Shown piece by piece: positions 17,001 through 25,300 of a stretch of 64,000 nucleotides of DNA. How positions within the stretch are numbered: position 1 is the first letter of the stretch; each line of letters begins with the position of its first letter. The stretch spans positions 4,526,001 through 4,590,000 of the forward strand of contig NZ_AP024109.1 in assembly GCF_016591715.1 (NCBI RefSeq), in the 5' to 3' direction. The DNA comes from Mesorhizobium sp. J8. Lineage in GTDB: Bacteria > Pseudomonadota > Alphaproteobacteria > Rhizobiales > Rhizobiaceae. The position numbers were made by a program, and so were the translations under genes. The notes below the pieces were generated by a model. The model was not told the DNA's origin, did not search any database, and saw nothing but the letters and a program-made list of their open reading frames with translations.

Positions 17001-20000
17001 CCGCCCCTCAATGTCGAAGGCATCCGAATGCAGCACCAGGGTGAGACCGTCCACCTTCGCCTGGCTGGCGGCAATGGAAGGCAGGATTGCGGACACGTCG
17101 AGCCGCGCTTGCGTGCTCTCGCCCGCCATCTTCGCCGACAGGGACTGGACCGCGATCTTGACCGGGCTTTCGGGGCTGCCGATCGTCAACGGCAGGCTGG
17201 CCCCCGATGATGTGAGGTCGAGGGAGAAGTCGCTGGCGCCATTGGGATTGAGGGTGCCGGCGGCCTTGCCGGAAATCCCATCGCCCGACAGCGTGGCATG
17301 GTCCAGGGCGACGCCGCCCGCCAGCGTGTAGCTGCCGGCAGCATCCAGATCCAGCGGCCCGAGACCCGCCTGCCGGGTCTGGCTGGTCTGGGCTCTCGCC
17401 ACCTTGGCATTGAACTGCACGTCGGGGTTGGACGACGGACCCGTGACATGTGCCGTGCCTTCCACCGTTCCCGCCCCGTCGAGGCCGGGCACGAAATCGT
17501 TGGCGAGCGCCACCGGGAGGTTGGCCAGGTTTGCCGTGAGGTCCAGGGTCTGGCCGGCACTGCCGGAAACGGTTGCCGAGCCGCCGCCGAGATTGAGCGC
17601 AAGCTTCTCGATTGCGGCCACGCCGTTGGCGATGGACAGGCTGGAGGGCTCGGCGATGGCCGCCTTGATGCCGCGCACAGTCGCCTCGCCGGACGTGATC
17701 TCCACGCTTGTCGTGCCGCCGGCGATCTTCACGCGGCCGGTCGCGGTGGCCGGAATGCCGGACGCCGTGGCGCCGCCGGCAAAATTCGTCCAGTCGCCGT
17801 CGCGTTTCAAATCGATGCCGATGCCGCTGATGACCGTGCTGCCGGAGGTGACACTGTCGGCCTTGATCGTGCCCGAGATCGCCGGCCCTTTCAGGTAGTT
17901 GGCGATCAGCGCGTTGATGGTGATGGCTTTCGCCGCCAGATCGCCGCGCGCGATCGACGTGCTGGCCGCGTTGATGGTGACGGTCGGCGCCTCGCCCTCC
18001 TTGGCAAAGGCGATCGTGCCGTTGATGTCGCCGGTGGCGCTCTGGTTGCCGAGCGCTGCAAGCGGTCCGATGTCGGGCACGGCAAGCGTCAGCGTGCCGA
18101 GCGGCAGGAACTTGTCATCGAGCACGAGATCGCCCGACACCTTGTTGTCGCCGAGCGCCAGGCTGAGCCCCCTGATCGAGCGCTTGCCGTCGGCGGTCAC
18201 CAGCGAAGCTGCGATGTCGAGCGCCTGCCCCTCGGCATTGCCGGTCAGCGAGATGTCTGCCGTCGGATTGGCGACATCGGCCTTACCCTTGGCTGAGAGC
18301 TTGACGTCCTTCACCGTGCGACCGGCCGCCGTCAGGCTGGGGCTGTCGGCTGAAACGGAGAAATCTGGCGCCCAGCGCGGACCGGTAGTCGTCAGCGCGA
18401 AATTGACCCCACCCGCGAGCGGCGTTCCGGCGAGCGGCGACAGCGGCGAGACGTCGCCCAAGGTGCCCTTGACGCTGGCCTGGATGTCCGTTCCTTGCAT
18501 GCTGCCGGTGCCGCTGGCGCTGAGCGTGCCGGAGCTGATCTCCAGCGAGTTGGCGGCGAACGCGCCTTGCGGATCGCGCGTGGCGGTGGCCGAGAATTTC
18601 ACCCGCTCGCCAAGCAGCGAGCTGATCTGCGGCGGCAATGCCTTTGAGATTGCGTCGGCATTCATCTTGAGCGTCATCGACAGGTCGGCCAGCGCCACAT
18701 TTGCCGTCAGCCCGCCATTGAGCGCATCGCTGCGCAAGGTGCCCTTGTCGATAGTGACGTTTTGGCGGCTGATAGTGCCGGAAAGATCCGCCGCGAGCTT
18801 GCCGGTCACAAGCGGGGCCAACGTCGCCACATCGGTCTTAAGACCGGCGGCCGCGAGCTTGATGGCGACCGGGCCACTGAGGGTCTCGACGTCGAAGCCA
18901 TCGGAATGGACCTCGCCCGTAATGTTGTTGAGCTGCGTGCCGCCGACGGCGATCGAGGTAAGGGACGTGCCGATATCGACCATCGGCGCCTTGCCGTCGC
19001 CGAAAGCGCGCACGGTGGCCTTTTCGACCGCGACCAGGATCGGAACCGCGCTGTTGCCGACATCGACGGTTACCGGCTTGTCCTTGGCGGAGAGCTCCAC
19101 CACCAGGTCGCTGGCGCCCTTCGGATCGACATTGCCGGTCGCTGCGCCGTGCACGGAGTCGCTCTCTATGCTGGCCTGCTCGATCTCGACCCCGCCAGAT
19201 GCGGTCGCGGTTCCAGCGAGGTCGAAGCTCGTCTTGCCGGCAAACAGCGCCTTTATCTTCTCCGGCAGGAAGCTCTCGAACTCGCCGTCGCCCTTGGCCT
19301 CGATACGGTGGCCCCTATCGGTGAGCTGGTGCCGGCCGGTCAGCTGGCTGACGATCCGGCCGTCTACCATGAAGGTGCCGACGCCGCTCCAGTTGGCCAA
19401 AGGTCCGCCGCCGGAAACGACGATGTTGACGGGCGGCGCATCCGGCAGCTTGAGCAAATTGGCGATGATGCCGCCGGCCGGCTCCGACGCCTTGAGATCG
19501 AGGTCGAGCCTGTTGTCGGCTGGCGCAAAGTGGATCTTGGCGTCGACATTGCCTTGCTTGCCGTCATGGCGGCTGACGTTGAGCACGCTTTGGATCGCCA
19601 GCGGTGACGGATCGGCCCTGAGCGAGCCCTTGGCGGCCAGCTCGGCAATGCCGCTGCCGGCAAGCTCCTGTCCCAGCGCGATCTCCGGCAGGTCGATCTG
19701 CTTCAGGTCGATCGATACCGGCAGGCTGGAAGAGCCGCCCTGCGACGGCTGCTGGCTCGGCTGGGGCAGCCGCGCCAGTTCGATGCGCTCGGCGGCGAAG
19801 CGGTCGGCATTGAAATTCCGGGAGAGCAGAGCCGTCGGCGACCAGTCGAGCGCCACCTTGCGCGCCACCATCCAGGGGCCGGCGCGGTCTTCCAGCACGA
19901 TGTGGTCTACCCTGAGCGCGCCCGACCAGATGCCTTCGATGCCGGCGACCGTGATCTTGCGATCCTCGTTCGAAGCCATCTTCGAAATCAGGCTGGCGAG

Positions 20001-20114
20001 GTTCTGGCGGCCACCTTCGGTGCCGGTCAAGACGACAACCGCGCCGACCGCCACCACCAGCAGGATAAGCAGCGCGTAGAGGCAAATGCGGAGGATGCGC
20101 CAGAAAATCTTCAT
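14061..20114 (-). CDS. tamB: Translocation and assembly module inner-membrane component TamB
   Basis: A 2017-residue TamB/YtfN protein. An N-terminal membrane anchor (residues ~7-29) is followed by a very long beta-rich periplasmic region and the C-terminal DUF490 domain, recognisable from GSLVPYLNMTATTTTSSATV, SSVPALPQDEVLAQLIFGQS and the closing LRGEANDAGEAKGG. TamB spans the periplasm and works with TamA and BAM in outer-membrane protein assembly or lipid transfer. It overlaps nothing but starts 2 nt after the tamA stop, so the two are coupled. It is unusually long: residues ~316-941 and ~942-1565 are homologous copies of one ~625-residue unit. Confidence 0.93.
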   Translation of the reverse strand: MKIFWRILRICLYALLILLVVAVGAVVVLTGTEGGRQNLASLISKMASNEDRKITVAGIEGIWSGALRVDHIVLEDRAGPWMVARKVALDWSPTALLSRNFNADRFAAERIELARLPQPSQQPSQGGSSSLPVSIDLKQIDLPEIALGQELAGSGIAELAAKGSLRADPSPLAIQSVLNVSRHDGKQGNVDAKIHFAPADNRLDLDLKASEPAGGIIANLLKLPDAPPVNIVVSGGGPLANWSGVGTFMVDGRIVSQLTGRHQLTDRGHRIEAKGDGEFESFLPEKIKALFAGKTSFDLAGTATASGGVEIEQASIESDSVHGAATGNVDPKGASDLVVELSAKDKPVTVDVGNSAVPILVAVEKATVRAFGDGKAPMVDIGTSLTSIAVGGTQLNNITGEVHSDGFDVETLSGPVAIKLAAAGLKTDVATLAPLVTGKLAADLSGTISRQNVTIDKGTLRSDALNGGLTANVALADLSMTLKMNADAISKALPPQISSLLGERVKFSATATRDPQGAFAANSLEISSGTLSASGTGSMQGTDIQASVKGTLGDVSPLSPLAGTPLAGGVNFALTTTGPRWAPDFSVSADSPSLTAAGRTVKDVKLSAKGKADVANPTADISLTGNAEGQALDIAASLVTADGKRSIRGLSLALGDNKVSGDLVLDDKFLPLGTLTLAVPDIGPLAALGNQSATGDINGTIAFAKEGEAPTVTINAASTSIARGDLAAKAITINALIANYLKGPAISGTIKADSVTSGSTVISGIGIDLKRDGDWTNFAGGATASGIPATATGRVKIAGGTTSVEITSGEATVRGIKAAIAEPSSLSIANGVAAIEKLALNLGGGSATVSGSAGQTLDLTANLANLPVALANDFVPGLDGAGTVEGTAHVTGPSSNPDVQFNAKVARAQTSQTRQAGLGPLDLDAAGSYTLAGGVALDHATLSGDGISGKAAGTLNPNGASDFSLDLTSSGASLPLTIGSPESPVKIAVQSLSAKMAGESTQARLDVSAILPSIAASQAKVDGLTLVLHSDAFDIEGRSGQVSGTVSVDRIGLDNPMLAPLIAGKVTAKVNGRLAADAVAVNSGSLTSDALNSQVAGRISLGDGAVDLNMKADVASPALPAAVRGMLGERAELSAALKRDAKGDITIDGLRLNSGALSADGQASLADSKLAADIRGALSDVSGLSKDAKGAVAFALNAQGPVTAPDLSMTVESDRLSVAAREITGLKLTASGKADAANPAANVQLTGNVAGQNLQGSAVLATTNGSRAINGLLLSLGPNKISGDLALDDAFVPAGTISLDLPDIGPLAALALEKAEGNVRGTIAFTKAANGPNVTIKANTSQIKRGDLSARNVAIDAQIANYMAAPVIAGTVRAESVTSGGTAITGIDVDLKRDGDWTGFSGGATVKNVPAKAAGRVKVANGTTTVELASGQATVQGIKAAIAQASTITIANGVTTLDRLVLNLGGGTATVTGKASQALDINANLARVPISLANSFSPGLDAAGSISGTVKVTGQPSIPSVAFNIDASGVQTSQTRGAGLGGMNVSSSGTFAGNKLAFDANISDGAGLGLKGGGTVATAGTPTLALDFNGKVPFAFLAAKLAAQGLALNGTANVDVQVRGPASAPVISGKVTTSGSRLIDARSGLAVNDVAADVSIGNGVARINRLTGTLSTKGNLSASGTVGITPAQGFPADLSIKLTDGRYTDGRVVTANLGGDLTIKGPLVSAPVIAGTVNLARTVITVPEKLPGSLSALDVKHKNAPASVRAQDKALRPATSSSSSKSGSGLTLDVTVNAPNQIFIQGRGVDAELGGSLKLTGPASSPQAVGTFTLQRGRLIILSKRLTFTEGTIGFQGSLVPYLNMTATTTTSSATVTIVVSGEATDPKFTFSSVPALPQDEVLAQLIFGQSMSKLSPLQIAQLASAAAQLAGVGGSTSLLENLQSAIGVDDLDVTTDEKGGTAVSAGKYLNDRTYVTIQKGDKPGSGKATIDLNVGRGVKLRGEANDAGEAKGGVFYEREY

Positions 20115-20116
20115 CG

Positions 20117-22045
20117 TCAGAACGCCTGGCCGATGCCGGCATAGATGCCGAAATGCGGATCGCCCGGATCGCGGTTGAGCGGCACGGCCGCGTCAATGCG
20201 CAGCGGACCGAACGGCGTGATGTAGCGCAGGCCGACGCCGGCGCCGGCCTTCACATCCGAGAAATCGGGGAAGGATTTGGTCGAGACCGTGCCGGCGTCG
20301 ACGAACGGCACGATGCCGATCGTGTCGGTGACGCCGATGCGCATCTCGACGGAGGTTTCGAAGAAGGAGAGGCCGCCGATCGGCTGGCCGTCAATATCCT
20401 TGGGGCCGATGCCCTGGTAGGAATAGCCGCGCACCGAGCCGCCGCCGCCGGAATAGAAGCGCCGGTCGGCCGGCACGTTCTGCAGGCCGGTGCCGACGAT
20501 CGAGCCCAGCGTCGCGCGTTCGGCGAGCACGAACCGGCTTGCCGTGTCGAGCGACTGATAGGTGTAGCCCTCGCCCTTCAGCTTCAGGAAGGTCGCGCCG
20601 TTCAATATGTCGTAGCTCGGCTCGGCATAGGCGAGGAAGCGGAGCCCCCTGGTCGGGTTCAGCTTGTTGTCGCGGCTGTCATAGACATATTGCAGCGGCA
20701 CGCTGGCGATCAGGTAGGTGTGCTTGCCGAAAGCGTCGGTGATCCGCGAATAATCGAGGTCGAATTCGGCCGACACCCGCTGCTGCTTGTCGAGGTCGTA
20801 GGAAACGCCCACGTCGCCCTTGACCGAGAAATGGTCGTAGGCGTCGGGGTGTTCGAACACCGTCTTTACGCCGGTGAAGAATTTCGATGTCGGCCCGAGC
20901 ACGCCCGGCTTCTCGAACATGACGCCGGCATTGTAGTTGAGGGCGGAAAGGCTGTTGCTGCCGATGCCGCTGATGGATCCGTCGATGCGCAGCTTCTCGG
21001 CCTGGCCGAACAGGTTGCGGTGTCCCCAATAACCTTCCAGCCCCAGGCCCTCCGTGTTCGAGAAGGTGCCGCCGACGCCAAAGAAGCGCGGCTTGCGCTC
21101 GCTGACCTGGACCCCGATCGGGATGTTGCCGTTGGCGTCGAGGCTGTCGGCTTCCTTGATGGTCACGCTGTTGAAGACCTCGAGGCCGAGCAGCCGGTCG
21201 CGGGCGTCGTCGATTTCCTGCGGCGAATATTGCTGGCCCCGCTTCAGCCCGGTCATATATTCGGTGAAGTCGCGATCGACCTTTTCCGTGCCCTCGACCG
21301 TCGTGTCGCCATAACCGGCGACCGGGCCGGCGGCCACCGTCAGCGTCACGTCCAGCGTCGAGCTGGCATGCTCGGCGACGATCTCGCGATCCGTCACCTT
21401 GGCGAGCGGCCTGCCCTCTTCCTTCAGCGCCCGCACGATCAGCGCTTCGGCCTTGAGCACCGCGCCGGAGCCGGCATCGCCGCCGGCGATCAGGCCGAAA
21501 TCGGCCGCCGCCAATCCCGCCGCATCGCCCTTCAGCCGGATGTTGCCAAGCGTGAACTTCGCCCCGGGAGCAACCGTAATGACCACCGGAACGGGCTGCG
21601 GCCCCTTGAATTCGGCATCCGGCGGCAATTCGTCGATCGACTTTCCCTCGATCGTGATGCTGACCACGCCCTCGTAGCGGGCATCGGCGTAGAGGGCGGC
21701 GACCAGTTGTTCGCGGTCGCCACGCGCCTTGGCCATCAGGCCGAGCGATCCCGACACCGGATGGTCCTCGTCATTCTTCAGCGCCGAGGCATTTTCGAGC
21801 CTCTTGACCAGATCCTTGTCGGCGTCAGGCGCATTGATCGTCACCGAATAGCGCAGCGGATCGACGACGTCGGCATCCTCGTCCTTGGACGAGCCCCAAA
21901 GCTTGATGCCGAAGATCTCGAAAGCCGCCGCCTGCCTCACCTCTCCGGCCAGTGCGGTCGCGCAGACGAGCGCGAAAAGCAGGGCGCGCGGAAGCCCGCG
22001 CCCTGGCGCGAACCCTCCTGACATCTGCGTTTCAAGCGCCGGCAT
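20117..22045 (-). CDS. tamA: Translocation and assembly module outer-membrane component TamA
   Basis: A 642-residue Omp85-family protein with a signal peptide (PRALLFALVCATALAGEV, cleavage near AAAF), about three POTRA domains (residues ~60-300) and a C-terminal 16-strand barrel. The barrel shows the Omp85 motif FYSGGGGSVRGYSYQGIGP near residue 540 and ends in FGIYAGIGQAF, a C-terminal aromatic signature for BAM recognition. It acts in the outer membrane with TamB, encoded directly downstream. The start at 22045 or the ATG at 22024 are both possible; neither has a strong ribosome-binding site. Confidence 0.92.
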   Translation of the reverse strand: MPALETQMSGGFAPGRGLPRALLFALVCATALAGEVRQAAAFEIFGIKLWGSSKDEDADVVDPLRYSVTINAPDADKDLVKRLENASALKNDEDHPVSGSLGLMAKARGDREQLVAALYADARYEGVVSITIEGKSIDELPPDAEFKGPQPVPVVITVAPGAKFTLGNIRLKGDAAGLAAADFGLIAGGDAGSGAVLKAEALIVRALKEEGRPLAKVTDREIVAEHASSTLDVTLTVAAGPVAGYGDTTVEGTEKVDRDFTEYMTGLKRGQQYSPQEIDDARDRLLGLEVFNSVTIKEADSLDANGNIPIGVQVSERKPRFFGVGGTFSNTEGLGLEGYWGHRNLFGQAEKLRIDGSISGIGSNSLSALNYNAGVMFEKPGVLGPTSKFFTGVKTVFEHPDAYDHFSVKGDVGVSYDLDKQQRVSAEFDLDYSRITDAFGKHTYLIASVPLQYVYDSRDNKLNPTRGLRFLAYAEPSYDILNGATFLKLKGEGYTYQSLDTASRFVLAERATLGSIVGTGLQNVPADRRFYSGGGGSVRGYSYQGIGPKDIDGQPIGGLSFFETSVEMRIGVTDTIGIVPFVDAGTVSTKSFPDFSDVKAGAGVGLRYITPFGPLRIDAAVPLNRDPGDPHFGIYAGIGQAF

Positions 22046-22144
22046 TAAGACAACCTAGTCGACAAAACTAAAATTGGAATGAAGTTCCGCAACGTTCGTA
22101 AAGGGGCCACAATCCAATTGTCTGAAATAGACCGGGCTTGGAAT

Positions 22145-22177
22145 TCACACCTTTTGCGATTCCGCAAGAAAGTGTGA
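22145..22177. promoter_or_regulatory. Nested inverted repeat in the tamA / alpha-2-macroglobulin intergenic region
   Basis: TCACAC at 22145-22150 pairs with GTGTGA at 22172-22177, and inside it TTGCG (22154-22158) pairs with CGCAA (22163-22167). It could be a leader hairpin of the rightward gene or an operator for the divergent pair. No T-run follows. The rest of 22046-22322 shows no gene. Confidence 0.35.
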
Positions 22178-22322
22178 TCCGTCTCACAGAGGTTCTGTCG
22201 AAATACCGGCCTTTGGCCGGCATGGAAACCGTTCGCGGGTGATAAACCTGCGGCGCTCCGGCGTTGACAAGCCTGCACGAAGCTTGATCATGCCCGGACG
22301 CTGGCGATGTCTGGAGGGTGGT

Positions 22323-25300
22323 ATGGCAATGCGCGCGGCTCGTGGTCTCTCTTTCCTTCTTCTCATCTTTTTCGCCCTGGGCGGGGCGGCGCTTGCGGCC
22401 GAAGCCCGGCGAATCGTGACGACCGACAATTCCGACTATTTCGGTTTCGACCTCCGGTCGGAGCAGAATGTCAGCCTCGACCAATGCAAGACCACCTGCC
22501 TCGGCGACCCGGCCTGCCGCGCCTTCACCTATAACACCAAGGCCAAATGGTGTTTTCTCAAATCCGACTATAACCAGTTGAAATCCTTCACCGGCGCCGT
22601 CGCCGGCAAGGTCGCGAATGTCGACGGCGACCCTGATATCGGCGCCCCGCCGGCACTGGCCTTTTTCCCGAACTGGATGGCCGACCAGGCCCAGCAGTTC
22701 CGCAACAAGCTGACCGATCCGGCCTATGACAAGCCGACCGAGGGGCTTGCCGCGCTGCAGGCCGCGGCCGAGCAGGCCTCGCTTACCGGCGACCATCGCC
22801 TTGCCATGCAGAAATACCAGGCCGCTGTCTCGGTCCTGCCCGACGACGGCGCGCTGTGGCTGGCGCTGGCGCGCGAGATACTCGCCGTGGAGCCGGCGTC
22901 GAACACCACCGAACCCGCGACGTTCCCGATGAACGCCACCTCGGCGGCCTTCAACGCCTACAAGCTGGTGCGCACGACAAAGACCCGCGCCGAGGCGCTG
23001 GCGCTGCTTGCCGCCGGCCTCGACAAGCGCGATCTCTACCGGCCGTCGCTGCAGGCCTATGAGGCGAGCCTTGCGCTGGTGAACTCGCCGGCCGTCCAGG
23101 CCGACTATGCCGACCTCAAGGCGCGCAAGGGTTTCCGCGTCGTCGAGCACACCGTCGATGCCGATTCCTCCTCGCCGCGCATCTGCGCCCAGTTCTCCGA
23201 GGACCTGGTCAAGACCGGAGTCGACTATTCGCAGTTCGTGACCGTCGACAACGCCGCGCCCAAGGCCGTCGAGGCCAAGGACAAGCAGATCTGCGTCGAG
23301 GGCCTGGAGCACGGCCAGCATTATGACGTGACCTTCCGCGCCGGCCTGCCGGCGGCGATCGGCGAAACGATCGCCGCGCCTGTCGTGCTGTCGATCTATG
23401 TCCAGGACCGTGCCCCGTCCGCCCGCTTCACCGGCGACAGCTTCGTGCTGCCGGCCGGCGCCCGCCGCGGCATTCCGGTCATCACCGTCAACATGAATGC
23501 CGCCAAGATGACGCTCTACCGCATCGGCGACCGTTCGCTGGCGCAGCTTCTGTCCGGCTATCAGTTCCTGCATCAGCTCGATGGCTATGACATCTCCACG
23601 ATTTCCGACCAGATGGGCGCCCCCGTCTGGTCGGGCACACTCGACATCGCCAATGATCTCAATAAGGAGGTTACCACTTCGTTCCCGGTGGATGAGGCGG
23701 TCCCGCAGCGCAAGCCAGGCGTCTATGTGCTGACCGCGCAACCTGTCGACGACAAGAGCGACGACTATGGTTCACGCGCCACGCAGTGGTTCGTGGTCTC
23801 CGACATCGGCCTTTCCACCTATACCGGCCAGGACGGCCTCAACGTCTTTGCCCGTTCGCTGGGCTCGGCCAAGCCGATTTCCGGCGCCGAACTGACGCTG
23901 CTTGCCAAGAACAACGAGATCCTCGGCACCGCGACGACCGATGCCGAGGGCCACGCCGTCTTCAATCCGGGCCTCACCCGCGGCGAAAACGGCATGGTGC
24001 CGGCCGTGCTGATGGCGAAGCAAGGCGACAACGACTTCGTCTTCCTCGACATGGGCAAGGCCGGCTTCGACCTGTCGGATCGCGGCGTCGCGGGACGCGC
24101 CTCGCCGGGCGCGCTCGACGTCTATGCATGGACGGAGCGCGGCATCTACCGCGCCGGCGAGGACGTGCATGTCGCCGCCCTGGCCCGTGACGGCGCGGCA
24201 AAAGCGGTCGAGAACCTGCCGCTGACCTTCATCTTCACCCGTCCCGACGGCGTCGAGAACCGCCGGATCGTCAGCAATGGCGAGTCCGCCGGCGGCCATG
24301 CCGTCGATCTCCCGCTCGAGGCCAACGCCATGCGCGGCACCTGGACCGTGTCGATCTACACCGATCCCAAGCAGTCGCCGGTCGCCAGCCAGATGTTCCT
24401 GGTCGAGGACTTCGTGCCGGATCGCATCGAATTCGATCTCACCGCCGACAAGAAGGAGATCGCGCAGGGTGAGACGGCCAACGCCACGGTGGACGGCCGC
24501 TTCCTCTATGGCGCGCCGGCCGCGGGCCTGGCGCTCGAAGGCGAGATGACGCTATCGACCACGAGCAGCTGGGACAGCTTCAAGGATTTCACCTTCGGCC
24601 TTGCCGACGAGCAGTCTAGCGAGCCGACCGTGACGCCCCTCGCCAACCTTCCCGTCGTCGGCGACGACGGCAAAGCGATCTTCCCGATCACCATCGACCA
24701 GTTGCCGTCGACCACCAAGCTGGTCAACGCCAAGGTCACGGTGCGCATGCGCGAAGCCGGCGGCCGCGCCGTCGAGCGCTCGCTCGACATCGGCGTTCGC
24801 CCGCAGCGCGACGTCATCGGCATCCGGCCGGATTTCGAGGGCGATGAGGTGCCGCAAGGCGGCACCGCCAAGTTCAGCATCATCGCCGTCGACCCGAACG
24901 GCAAGCGCGAGGACCTGAAGGGCGCCCAATGGTCGCTCGTCAAGGTCGAGCGCAATTATCAATGGTATCGTTCCAACAATTCCTGGAACTACGAGGCGGT
25001 GAACCTCACCAAGGCCGTCGCCAATGGCGCGGTCGACCTGAAGGCCGATGGTGAGGCGACCGTGTCGCTGCCCGTCGACTGGGGCCGCTACCGGCTCGAG
25101 GTCGAGACCGCCGATCCCGACGGTCCGGCGACCAGCTATGAGTTCGATGCCGGCTGGTATGTCGCGTCCACCACCACCGAAACGCCCGACGGTCTGGAGA
25201 TCGCGCTGGATAAGGACAGCTACGCCGCAGGCGAAGTCGCCAAGCTGAAGGTGTCGCCGCATTTTGCCGGCGAACTGCTTGTGACCATCGGCGCCGAAAA

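Noticed and set aside
17899..20079. A 726-codon open frame on the plus strand opposite tamB, and a similar 905-codon frame at 7020-9737 opposite the double ATPase
   Set aside because: Both are antisense shadows of high-GC genes. They have no recognisable domain, the translated sequence is low-complexity (Ser/Pro/Ala or Arg/His/Asp rich), and the opposite strand holds an unmistakable conserved protein.
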